This document shows positions 41,471-53,500 of a stretch of DNA of 64,000 nucleotides, one piece after another. The notes beneath the pieces were generated by a model, which did no database searches, was not told the DNA's origin, and was given only the letters and a program-made list of their open reading frames with translations. The stretch is from Notospermus geniculatus (lineage: Eukaryota > Nemertea > Pilidiophora > Heteronemertea > Lineidae), in NCBI GenBank assembly GCA_002633025.1, contig NMRB01000444.1, positions 75,329 through 139,328 on the forward strand. Reading direction: 5' to 3'. The position numbers and the translations under genes are program-made. How positions within the stretch are numbered: position 1 is the stretch's first letter; each line of letters begins with the position of its first letter.

Positions 41471-44083
41471 CCATCTTGTACGCATGCTCTGTTGAGCTTG
41501 GAGAGTGTCGCGAAGCTACGTAGACTACCGAACTTTACAGAAACGAAAAGGCCGTGTAACGAAACGACCTGGGTACCATCGTTGTTGTTGTTGTTGTTGT
41601 TGCACACTCTGTTGTCACCTTGTCTTCTCGGCAGTAGGTGCCGTCTGTAACTTTTGTCAGAAGTAAAAGGGCAAATTCGCATTCAAGGCGTTGAACCCAG
41701 CTTTAGACTTAATAGGGAGGTTTTGCAAGCGCCTGGTTAGGCCATACGACGTTTATCTATTGTTTGGGTATACCCACACAATAGATATTGTTTGGGTATA
41801 CCCACACAAAACAATAGATAAAAGTCGTTGTAGGGCCTCGCTTGCGAAACCTCCCTAATGTTGGCCATAGTACCGGTTTTGTGCGCAATTCAGATCAGGT
41901 GTGATAGGTAAATTTATCCCCTGGTTCAAGCATCCTCAGCTACCGGTATTGAATATTTCACAGTACAAAGAGTTAGACGCCGAAGTTGTAAACACTCACT
42001 CACTGGTTCTCTATCCACGGACGCCTGCGGTGCTGCCACCTATTGTCGGTGATATGTACTGACGTGAATATCGTGAGTGAGTTGCATCGGACCGGGAACC
42101 AGTCTAACGATCACGGGTGCTGCCACCTGCACGAAGGAATAAAACTAGTTTGCCGACCATATTTGTAAACAAACCAGCTTGTTTACAACTTCGGCGTCTA
42201 ACTCCTTTAAAAGAGAACGTATCGATGTAATGTGTGGGGTTCTGTGCTGCAGGTCATTCCCATTTTCACACCCTCGTATGATGAAAATTTGGTGAGGACC
42301 CAACCCATCAGTGGAATAAATTTCGGGTTCTGGCCCCTGGTGGGCAAAATAAAAATGTTATTTAAAAATGTTATGTGGAAATCTCAACACTGAGGTAGGC
42401 CCTAGATATTCTGGCGATTTCTGGTGTTGCTCACTTTGTCACGATTCCATGAAAAGAGGAAAACGTAAAGACCTTTGTAAGCAAAAGGATACATTCTTTT
42501 ATTCTGTATTACCTGTGGTTTACTAGGCACAAAGGCAGATCATGAGAGCTCGATCTGATTGTTCTATAGATCCATAGCGTCAATTGGGCCAAATGGAAAG
42601 AAATCATACTTTTAACATGATTTGTGCGAAACAAAATGTTTTCTTTTTGTTCTTGAAAAATTATATTGAGAAAAATAAGCATTTTCATCAGTTTTCAAAA
42701 CAAATTTTGAAATTCTAACTTCATCAACGTGTAGATACAAACCTCAGGATAAAAGTACGCAGGAAATAAACTCTTTGTTTTTTGTGATAAAGCCACATTA
42801 TGTACCGAAAGGTGCACCATTGTTTTAGCTAATTAGGGCGTCAGCTGGTGACAAACTCCACATTTTTGTTTTTCCACTGTCCATCTGGTACATTTGGTGC
42901 AGCTGTAGTTCAAAATGGCCAGGGCATTTCAAAGATATTTGACATTTTTAGAAAACAGGACTCTGAAAATTTGGTGAGTGGACCTAGCCCGTAAGCAGGG
43001 AGAGTCTGTACGTCTGTGTGGAGATTGATGGACCGTCAGCCCACTGCCATCTTGTACGCATGCTCTGTTGAGCTTGGAGAGTGTCGCGAAGCTACGTAGA
43101 CTACCGAACTTTACAGAAACGAAAAGGTCGTGTAACGAAACGACCTGGGTACCATCGTTGTTATCGTTGTTGTTGTTGTTGTTGCACACTCTGTTGTCAC
43201 CTTGTCTTCTCGGCAGTAGGTGCCGTCTGTAACTTTTGTCAGAAGTAAAAGGGCAAATTCGCATTCAAGGCGTTAAATCCAGCTTTAGACTTAATAGGGA
43301 GGTTTCGCAAGCGCCTGGTTAGGCCATACGACGTTAATATCTGGCCTCGCTTGCGAAACCTCCCTAATGTTGGCCATAGTACCAGTTTTTTGTGCGCAAT
43401 TCAAAAGGTCAGGTGTGATAGGTAAATTTATCCCCAGGTTCAAGCATCCTCAGCTACCAGTATTGAATATTTCACGGTACATCACCAGTCACTTAAAGGA
43501 GTTAGACGCCGAAGTTGTACTCACTGGTTCTCTATCCACGGACGCCTGCGGTGCTGCCACCTATTGTCAGTGATATGTACTGACGTGAATATCGTGAGTG
43601 AGTTGCATCGGACCGGGAACCAGTCTAACGATCACGGGTGCTGCCACCTGCACGAAGGAATAAAACTAGTTTGCCGACCAAATTTGTAAACAAACCAGCT
43701 TGTTTACAACTTCGGCGTCTAACTCCTTTAAAAGAGAGTATCGATGTAATGTGTGGGGTTCTGTGCTGCAGGTCATTCCCATTTTCACACCCTCGTATGA
43801 TGAAAATTTGGTGAGGACCCAACCCATCAGTGGAATAAATTTCGGGTCCTGGCCCCTGGTGGGCAAAATAAAAATGTTATTTAAAAATGTTATGTGGAAA
43901 TCTCAACACTGAGGTAGGCCCTAGATATCCTGGCGATTTCTGGTGTTGCTCACTTTGTCACGATTCCATGAAAAGAGGAAAACGTAAAGACCTTTGTAAG
44001 CAAAAGGATACATTCTTTTATTGTATTACCTGTGGTTTACTAGGCACAAAGGCAGATCATGAGAGCTCGATCTGATTGTTCTA
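41420..44083. repeat. Doubled block C1 (41.42-42.56 kb) and C2 (42.99-44.08 kb)
   Basis: Two direct copies of about 1.1 kb, each starting in the last 108-bp unit and ending GAGAGCTCGATCTGATTGTTCT. Both have a GTT microsatellite (about 41579-41602 and 43155-43182). C1 carries an extra ~85 bp with TTGTTTGGGTATACCCACAC pairs at about 41750-41835. The duplicated dynein blocks show the same pattern, so these are probably alleles too. Confidence 0.7.
42566..42990. other. Unique segment between C1 and C2
   Basis: No exon, RNA gene or inverted-repeat element was recognised. It begins CTATAGATCCATAGCGTCAATTGGG, similar to the left end of the insertion at about 3340-3702. Confidence 0.35.
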
Positions 44084-44487
44084 GTATACAGAATGTGTAA
44101 ACAAGAAATTATAAATGTTACAACACTGGTGCATTCGCAGACAAGACAAGAGTTATTCGTGGGTCTGTTTCAGCCGAAGAAAAATGACAGTTTTGCTAAT
44201 CAATTCATATTTCCACCATTGTCAATAAAGTTGAACGACTCAATTTTAAGGACACTCTTGGACTGAGAAATACTGTCCTTAATTGCCCTGATGATGAGGT
44301 CAGATTGATCAAGACCAGATTTACCAATTCAGTATGTACTTTTCCATATACCGGTAAATAACTTGTCGTAAGCCATGCATGGGATTTTCTTGCCAGTCAC
44401 CGATTCTATCAATCTTATGTCAAGACATACCGGTACACTACCGGTATGTTCAGTACCGGTACAGGTACATTGTACCTTGGAGGAATC

Positions 44488-44751
44488 AGGGGCGGATCCA
44501 GGATTTCGGAATAGGTGGGGCCGGACACCGTCAGACGCAGGCCGACGGAGTCGCAAGGCGAGACAGGGGGTCTGGGGGCCTCCCCCAGAAAATTTTGAAT
44601 TCTAGATGCGCTTTTTGATACGATTTCCAAGCATCTGGGAGGCATGATTTCCTCATCTATTTGCTCATTTTTCGGAGTTATTGACCCATTTTTTGTTCGT
44701 CTTCCAAAAATACGGGGGGCCGCGGCCCCCCTCTGGATCCGCGCCTGGGAA
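44488..44751. mobile_element. 264-bp TIR element, GGCGGATCCAGG family
   Basis: CAGGGGCGGATCCAG...CTGGATCCGCGCCTG ends, flanked by GGAAT at both sides. Short inner repeats GGGGGCC appear near both ends. Confidence 0.6.
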
Positions 44752-45661
44752 TTATACTGACTCAGTATAATTCCTCCAAGATTGTTCATAGTTCTCCAGA
44801 TCATGTAGTACAAAATTGATTTCGATCATTGTACATGTACACTAGTAGGCCTACTCAACTATGAAATCGATCACCAGGTTAAAATGGTGTCAGTCTCGGC
44901 TAGACGGGATAAATTTGCCGTTCATATCACAGATAAGATGAGAGAGAGTCATGGATTGAACACATCATAAAATTACTGAGATAATTTCTGAACTAGTTCG
45001 TATTTCTGAACAAAAATTACACGGTTCAAATTTCTAGTTGCGAGGAATATCTGTACAAAATATCAAAGAAAAATCTTGAGTAGCAAAAAAATGAGGTCTA
45101 TTCGAAATTAGTCAGTGTTTTTTGGGACACCCTGTATAACGAGATAACTCTATCATATTTAGATAAAACATGTTCTCTAGTCTATCGATATATCTTTCTT
45201 TCGAGTAAAACCTAACCTGGAAAAACTTTGTAAACATATGACACAGGTACACTTTTAACTGTACATGTCTATAGGCATATGTTGTCAGTCAAATGCCACA
45301 GTATACAACTAGTATCAATAAAGAATGCACTCGCACACGTAAAATCCAAAGCTTTTGTCAACCACTGACAACAGAGCCGTGGAATTCTTGAATGCATGGT
45401 GAAATGGATCTCTATTCCATGAAACCACAATCCGTAATAGCACCTAGTACTGACAGCCTATTCAAATCCCCGTCACGAATGTCAGTCTTGACCAACATGT
45501 GACCAGTATTAAGTAGTAAAATGGGCGTTGCTAATCTTGAATTTTGGATGGATGTTATAGAACCGACTCTACAGTATTTTTTACATATTATTACTTGCAA
45601 GTAGAAATACATCCCTACCTGTCAGTAATTCTGAAGAGTTTATAATCATTTATCATAAACT

Positions 45662-46022
45662 AATATGTGACCCCCCACAGCAAAACCAGGCATATGTCAC
45701 TCTTAAGCCGTCCATCCACGTACATTATTGCACAATATGAGGATCAAAATGGGCAATATTATTGCCACTCTTTCTTCCGCCCATTATGCCAGAAGCACAT
45801 GACACCCATTTTGGGCCCCATATTGTGCAATAATATTGTACCGTGGAAAAACTGCTTTAGCTTGGCAGGTTGAGACCAAATGTTTGTCAGTTTCAATATT
45901 GTCTGTCTATTATGAAATCTGAAACAATCTATTTCTTCCATTCTCTACTGGTGTCATCTTAGTTCATTGAGGCTCACCTTCTGAGCGCCGTGCACCTAGC
46001 TTTGCTGTGGATGGTCACATAT
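45662..46022. mobile_element. TIR element, TATGTGACC...CACAGCAAA ends
   Basis: ATATGTGACCCCCCACAGCA at the left and rc of TTGCTGTGGATGGTCACATA at the right. The middle holds another inverted pair around ATTATTGCACAATAT. Confidence 0.6.
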
Positions 46023-46373
46023 TCTTTTGTTATGTGTTATAATGCCAAATATTCAGGCATGTGGTAACTACAGTTTATTCCAAATTGCAGAAAAATTGAT
46101 GACTGCATTTTCCAATCTTAGTTAAACAGTTAAAAATATTAAGCAAAATATATCTTCAATCTCTGAGTTGTCATTGTGCAAATTCTTCTAAATGTTCTGT
46201 TAATGCAGAATGACAAACTCATCAAAATCTCTTTAGCGGTAACATTACGCATCAGTTCGTTTATATTATAATCTAGGTGTACTGCTGTACACATTTATTC
46301 TTTATTGTGCCAAATGATGCTAATTGTCATTTTATTAACAGAAGTTTTTCGCAGTGACTGAGGGTACACTATA

Positions 46374-46617
46374 GCCCTGTTTACACTACATAGAAATCCC
46401 CGGGCTTTTGAGACCCGTGTCAAGCCCGGGCCTGAAAAAACCCGCCTGAGACTCGGCGCGCGTCTGCACTACTAAAATCTAGCTGAACTTAATTGCTACG
46501 CTTGAACTCGGAGGGCTTAATAAGTCCGGGCTATTAGACCCACGCTTTTACAGGTGTGGACAGAAAAAGCCCGGGCGAGACCCGGGTTTTTATGTAGTGT
46601 AAAGAAAACAGGGCTAT
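46374..46617. mobile_element. TIR element, TAGCCCTGTTTACACTACAT ends
   Basis: 20-bp ends, the right one slightly diverged, with CCCGGGCTTTT and AAGCCCGGGCGAGACCCGGG words inside. No allelic comparison is available. Confidence 0.6.
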
Positions 46618-47221
46618 TGTCCTCTCCACACCCCAGTTTCATTGAGGCCCCAAGAACAACAGACTGTCTCAAGGATGACATTTGGCAACCACCCAATGCG
46701 GTGGCCCTGACAAGTTCATACCAATCACATTTTTCGATTTACTAAGCAATACCCGTTCAAGTGACGTGATGACATATTCCGATGCAGACGAAGTTGCCGA
46801 CGTCGCGGATGACGCAATGGAAATCCCAGTGATGTCATGACATCAAAAGGCATGAACCGCATTGTTATTTTCGTTAATATCTTAATATTTCAAAATCTAA
46901 CACACGAATCAAAATTCGGGTTTCATAAGGACATTTCTGAGGTCTGTCTGCACATGCACACAAGTTTGGGGGCGATCCGTTCGCCTGCCTTGGAGAAAAT
47001 TGCGAACAAATAAACAAAGAAACAAACTCTTCTCAGATTTTAGTATGATTCCTCACTGCATTTCATTCCATGGCCATCAACCTCTGCCATACACTCGGTC
47101 CGAGTGTGTATCCGACGTCCTGGTCTTCCACACACTGGCACTTTTGGGGCTCAAAAGCCAAGAACACCACTAGATGGCACTCCACTGGGCTCCAGCCAAT
47201 CACCACGCTTTCTCACTCATA

Positions 47222-47393
47222 ATAGGAGCAGTCAGCCGCGCATATTGCCAACAGATGGCAGCAAAGTCTTAGCGGACCAATGTACAGGAAAATCTACGTG
47301 ATTGCTGCTCGATCGATAATGACTGGGTCCGCTAGATGCATTGAATTGGGCCGTAGTGACACCTAGTGGTCAACTCGCTGACAGCTCCTATTG
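47222..47393. mobile_element. 172-bp TIR element, also present in dynein introns
   Basis: Inverted ends AATAGGAGCAGTCAGC / rc of GCTGACAGCTCCTATT. The reverse-complement sequence occurs at 6313-6490 and 16199-16380, giving three copies of one family in the window, with the conserved core ATCTACGTGATTGCTGCTCG. Confidence 0.65.
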
Positions 47394-47581
47394 CCATGGA
47401 AATTCCGCGAAACTTACTTCCAGGAAAGTGGTCTTCACGACTGTTAATCTCTAAAAGAGCCAGACGCGGAGTGTGACTTACCGAAGGGGTGAGCCCGTAG
47501 CGTCTGGCCAAGCGAGACTACCTCTGTCATGGTCTCTGAGATGGGACAAATTCAGCAAACCAACACAAACACTCCACTCTC

Positions 47582-50500
47582 TTAGTCTGTCATCTCGAAA
47601 TAATCTATGAACGGTCGCTCCACGCGTTTTGTTTTTGTGATGTCATCCTGGCTGACGGACGATGAAAGGTAGTCCAGGCTTTGTTTCGACGATGCACGGG
47701 CAGCAGCTCTGGAGAAAGTTACAAAAATCATCATTCTATGAGTATGTAGCTCTGGCATCAGCAACGTTACATTTGTCACACTATTCCATCAAAGCAGGAG
47801 AGTTGAAAATATCCGACAAAATTCTTTCTTTTCACTCTCACACTCAGCAGCTTATTTTGCTGGGTGGCCTAGGCCAATCCACACATGACACATTTCAACT
47901 CGATTCCAGTACAGTGCATGAAAAAGATCAAAACAAATTAGTGCACTCACCCAAAGGTAAGGACAATAGGGAGGTTGAGATCAGCGTCTTATCGCGGATC
48001 CTTACACATGTACGTATACGGATCTAAATGTACACAAAATTTGTCCTTGTACAGAATTCTATCCGTATGTGTATAAGGATCCATGATAAGTCAGTGATCT
48101 CAATATCCCAAATGTGAATAAACCTACCTGACTTCTTTCTCCGTGCTGTTGAGGGGTATTGGGCGAGGAGCCAATGGGTGCATCTCACGTTGTACGACCT
48201 TCGTCAGTGTGGCCATCGGAAGCCAACATTTGTCCCTGCAAAGAGCGACATCGTGTGACACCATGAAAGATTTCTTTTATGACTACCATTAAGTATGGTA
48301 CACACTAGAATCAAAGATATGGTGGCCGATAAGCTACTTAGGGCCGTATTTACGAAGCGCGATTAGGCCAACACGCGTGTAAATTCATAGTTATTCAGGT
48401 TGTGGGCCTAGAAAACCATTGTGTTGCTACCTTGTACGCTGCTTGATCGGCAGCGTTTACCCACAGGATAACCACACGCGGTTAATATTCCTGCGTTTAC
48501 GTGCAGGAGGATCGAAGAAAAAAGTTGAATGACTCTAAACAAGGCCTGTAGGCTGTTCAAATTTTTCTTTTGTCCTCCTGCAGCTAGACAAAGGAAAGTT
48601 AACCACGGTTGATTATCCTGCGGGTAAACGCTGCCGATGAAGCAGCGTACAAGGTAGCAAAACAATGGTTTTCTAGGCCACTAACCTGAATAACTATGAA
48701 TTTACACGCGTGTTGACCTAATCGCGCTCATAGTTTAACCACTTAAGGATGACATTACTTGCACCATTGTTTTGCTCCATTGGTCAATAAAAGGGAGGAT
48801 TAGAAAACTTACTTGTAGGCCGTCGCTACAACCGATTTATTGGGTTCATAATCATAACTCTGGGTTTTACATCCGTAGAATTCGGCGAGCTCATGGATCA
48901 CACGCCGCTGTTGCTGTTTCATTGGTTTGAATGAATGGCTTCGACATGATTGCTTTGACTGAAGCGAAACAGAATACAAGGAAGTCAGGTAGTTCCGAGT
49001 TTAAGAAAGAAGACTGTTCATTCGTCATTTGCATTCGTTCTTCAGGGTGGAGCCACAACTGAATAACTTACTGCCAACAGCCATAACAAAGGCTGGATAC
49101 AGTCAGTCTAACAATGACAGGTACTGAAGAAAACCTATGTGAACCGCAGACCCTGGTATTCATGATCACCAAATACATGGATGCACAGTACGCCTCTGCT
49201 CATTCACTTTATAGGGCCATATTCAAAAAGGGTGATCATCGCGTGATTAAGACTTAGAGGCGTGTAACTTCACTAAATGCATACACTTCCACCATGCATT
49301 TGACGAAGTTACACGCGTCTAAGTCTCAAACACCCTTTTTGAACACGGCTCTTAGAGTAGACCTCTACCACTGCCAGAGGACACAAGTACCATTGATCAT
49401 TTCTACTCATTTCAACTTCTGTATTCAAGAAAAGGATAGCAGCTTTCATTCCAAAAGGTTTCTGTGATCAACATTCCACTATGGGCCTAGGCCTACTGGG
49501 TACTCACCTCTTTTGCATTCTGAACCAAGTCCGACAGTGCCTTTTCTACATTGGCAACAAACGCTGGATTGAGTTTCGCAAAGTCTTTGAGGAACTGACT
49601 GTAGGTAGGAGTGCCGGCTTTTGAAGATAATTCTGGATTGGCTATCTGCAGTGCCACGGCTAGGCGTTTGTTCCGTTCAATTCTGTGACACTCCTCTTCA
49701 CATTCTAATCTATAAATAATAAAAATAGTTTCCATGTACAATGTGTGTGCAACAGATCAGTGTCACATGCCCTGGTTTGCAATTCCATGAAATGCCACAT
49801 CTTTTCTTCCTTGACAAATCAAATTTGTGAATTGGTACATACATGTACCCGGTACACATGTACCGGTAATTAAGATACATCTGCATGTACTCCGTCTAGA
49901 TAAAGCACTTACTGCCTTTGCATATTCTTGGTCAGGTTCATAATGTTGATGCTCTGACTGCCAAAGATACGGTTAACCAGCATCGATGATGACATTCTGA
50001 AAGAATGATTATTTTGGCACATTCGATTGCAACTCAGTGATACGCAATTTTGAAAATAACAAATGTACAGGGACAAGGCACTACCTTTCTTTAAACTTTT
50101 TCTCAAAAACTTACATTCAGCCATGCTTAGAGCTGAATTGTGAAGAAATATCAGATATCAAAATTGGATGCTGCATGTAGTGACCAATACTCATCTTCGA
50201 TAATCGAAGGCCGATCTGCTCACCACTGCGTTACATCGCACATCACCCTTTGAGAAATAGACCGGTGCGTGGTGTATCCGCTGCCTCTCGAAGAGGAGGC
50301 CAATCAGAACCGGTGTTGTAAAAATTTCCTCGTGGTACAAACAATGGTAGCCGAGGACCCGATATAAAGTGCAATATGATTGGTTGACCGGTAAAGTTGG
50401 CATCGTGCCAAGATACGCCGCGGACTGGTCTATTTCTCGAAGGGTGATGTGCGATGCAACGTAGTAGTGAGCAGATCGCCCTTCGATTATCAAAGATGCC

Positions 50501-53500
50501 ACCATTACAAACCAAACCATTACCCCGGTACTTGTCAAGATTCCTTTCAGAAAACTTACTTGGGGTATTCCTGAGCACTTTCTTTATCACTTGTACCTCC
50601 GAGGTTACATAATGCTCTCTCTTTCCTGTTACCACAGGGACACTTCAAGTCAATCTGGAAGCAGAATAAAATATAAGACAAAATGATCATGGATCAAATC
50701 ATATTGAATAGACTGTTCTCAAATGAGGAACCGGCAGACCTAATCCGCGACGCGGCGCTGACTATCAACTCGGTCATAACTGCGTCATTGAAAGTAAGGC
50801 TTACGTTATTTTCCAATTAATTCTGAATAGCACACCCTGTTTCTAGGCCAAATATACCGTAACTAAAACATTGCACTCAATTGCTGATTTTAATTTTCTA
50901 TCATTAAGTACAGAAGTGCTAAACTATATCTTATGGCTCTTGAGCAAAAATCTCTGCAGGAACATGATGAATTTAATCGATAAAGTTGACCATTTTAGCG
51001 TAAACGACAGGCGAATGGTTGACGTCATGGGTTGTGAATGACGCAGTTTTTGTAACGTCAGAATGACACACGACGGCTGATGACGTTCAACAATCGCAAA
51101 GGCATGCGCACCTGCGTTTTAACCGAGTTGATGATCAGCGCCTCCTTTTGTTTGCCGGTACCCCATTGATGTAAACCACAAAGATCTGTGCACTTCCGCC
51201 GAAATTGCAACCATAACCTGGATCTGAAGCTGAATGATGTGACACAGACAACCCCACCGACGCTGCACCAGAGTCGACCATAGCTGAATCATGGATTGCA
51301 TCACATGGACATCACCCGGTTTCAGATCGAGGTTCTGGTTGAGATTTCAGCTGAAGTGCACAGATCTGCAAATTCAAGAATCGTCTATAGTTATTGTCAG
51401 CTTGAGGTCATCATTCATAGTGAAAAGCACAAATAGTAAGGGGCCTCACCTCAGTCTTACATGCCATACTCGGACAAGGTGTACCAACATGACACAGTGC
51501 TCCGCATGGATGACCGCACTCTTCTCTGCGCACTGTACATTTTTGTGTACATTTCTCTCCCTCTTTTTCAAGACAGGGACCCTGAATACAAGAAATTCAA
51601 TCAAATAAGAGGAAAATTTTGTTTTTGTTCTTCAAATGATGCATTTGTCGCACAGGTCTTAATTCGATATTTTAACATGCAGGTTTCGACCTACCTTATG
51701 ACAAGTACGCCGGCATTTATGCTGTCCACATGGGAGGGCTCGGTTGCACGGTAGACCACAAGATACCTCCGTTATGTGACAAGGGATGTTGTTACGCAAC
51801 TGAAAAAGAAGACAAAATACATGTATCAATAAACCAAAGAGTTGGGAATATGAATCACTGTGAAATTTTCGCGACCCTAAAAGTTGGCGAATTTATCATT
51901 TTTGAAAACTGCGAAGACTAATTTCCGCGTTTACCTTCATAATTCAATGGAAAATGCATAAGGCTTTGTATTTTCACGCTGTGTAAGTTGCGTTTCGGCC
52001 CATGACCGCGAAAATACACACGCGAAAATTTCACGGTTTACAGTAGTCGTTTGGACCCGGAACATTGGCATTTGCATGAAGATACCATGTCCACAAACCA
52101 AGATTTTACACCTTTCAATTGCAATTTTGGATTGTTTTTGTAAAATGGTTATTCGGAATATCATTCATTTCTGGCTACATTTTGAGAAATACATGTAGAG
52201 AGAAACAATGAAAAAGTCGTTCGTAAAAATTCTGTCAGAGCTGCATTTACCTCATGGCCCCCAAGGCACCATTTCTGGGTCAGTACAGTACACGGAGTAC
52301 AACTCTCATCGCTGTGACAATTATGGCGGACAGGATGCTCGCACGGATGTTGCCGACGACACAGCTGGTGACACTGCGGTGGACGGGTGCCACAGGGGAT
52401 AGGCGGGAAAATTGACTCTGTTCCGCAGTGGCAGTGAAGCTCTTCAAAACCTGCAAAAGTCGAACGTCAGCATTTAGATCAAAGTTCTGACTAATCTATC
52501 ATCAAATTCACAGACCATACATCGTCGTCTGACATCACTCGATGACGGCCGGTGTAATGTTTTGCAGTGTGGCCATTTTTCTGTGTGATTCCCATTGTTC
52601 GGAACACACTGGGAAACAGACTCACTGTTTCTCTGTGTGTCGCTGATTGTCACGTTGGCGCTTATTCCGTCAATCTATTGTAATGTCACACTGGCAAACG
52701 GGCCACATTGAAAAACGTTACACGGGGACAGTAAAGCAATGTTGATCAATCAAACTCAGTGCTCGACAAATCGGATTTTTGCTCTTGGTCTTGCCAACGG
52801 GCAACCTCGAAGTAAATTCTGCTTCCCCAGACCAAATTGTCACTTGCCCGATGGTTATATTTCTATATTCAGGGCAGGAAATAGGTTTGGGAATGGGCAA
52901 GGCCAACTGGCCTTAAGGAGTCTTTCAATTTCTAAGGGCACTGAGGCCAGTGCTGGGGGCACCAAGGCCAGTGATCCACCAAGACCAAGGCCACCAATGC
53001 CATTCGCGAAAGATATGTTTTATTTCTGTACTTGCCCACGGACAAGTGCTCAATGACTTTGAGCTTGCCCAGGAGTTTTTCTGACAGTCCCGGGCAGCCG
53101 GGCAACTAATTTGTCGAGCACTGAAAGTGCAAACCCTGTGTTCCAACTTCTGTAAACTGCAACACTTATTCTGAATATGTTACCAAAGTTGCACAATTGT
53201 TCCTCGCAAATTCGACTGATGAAAGAAGGACAAACTTACTGACTTCCCAGCATGTATGGCAGTTGCCACGGTGACACGGCTCATCACATCGATGGAGCCC
53301 ACACGTCAATTTCCTTCCGCAGATCTGCTCGCACTTGTGTTCCTTGTCCACGCAGCACAACTGGTTACACTTGTGGCGGCCACAGTGACGCTTTTTACTA
53401 CATCGTTTGTCGCAGAGAAATGGACTGTCAGCTGCAGAAAAACGGGAAGATATCGCAGTTCAACAGGACAAGGGACATTGAAGTTTGTTTGGCCATATTT

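Larger units (their letters stand above)
44100..47581. other. Intergenic stretch / NFX1 3' flank
   Basis: No convincing exon on either strand. It holds inverted-repeat elements at 44488-44751, 45662-46022, 46374-46617 and 47222-47393. On the minus strand an AATAAAG pair near 46296-46307 could serve NFX1 3'-end formation, about 1.3 kb after the stop codon. This is suggestive only. Confidence 0.4.
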
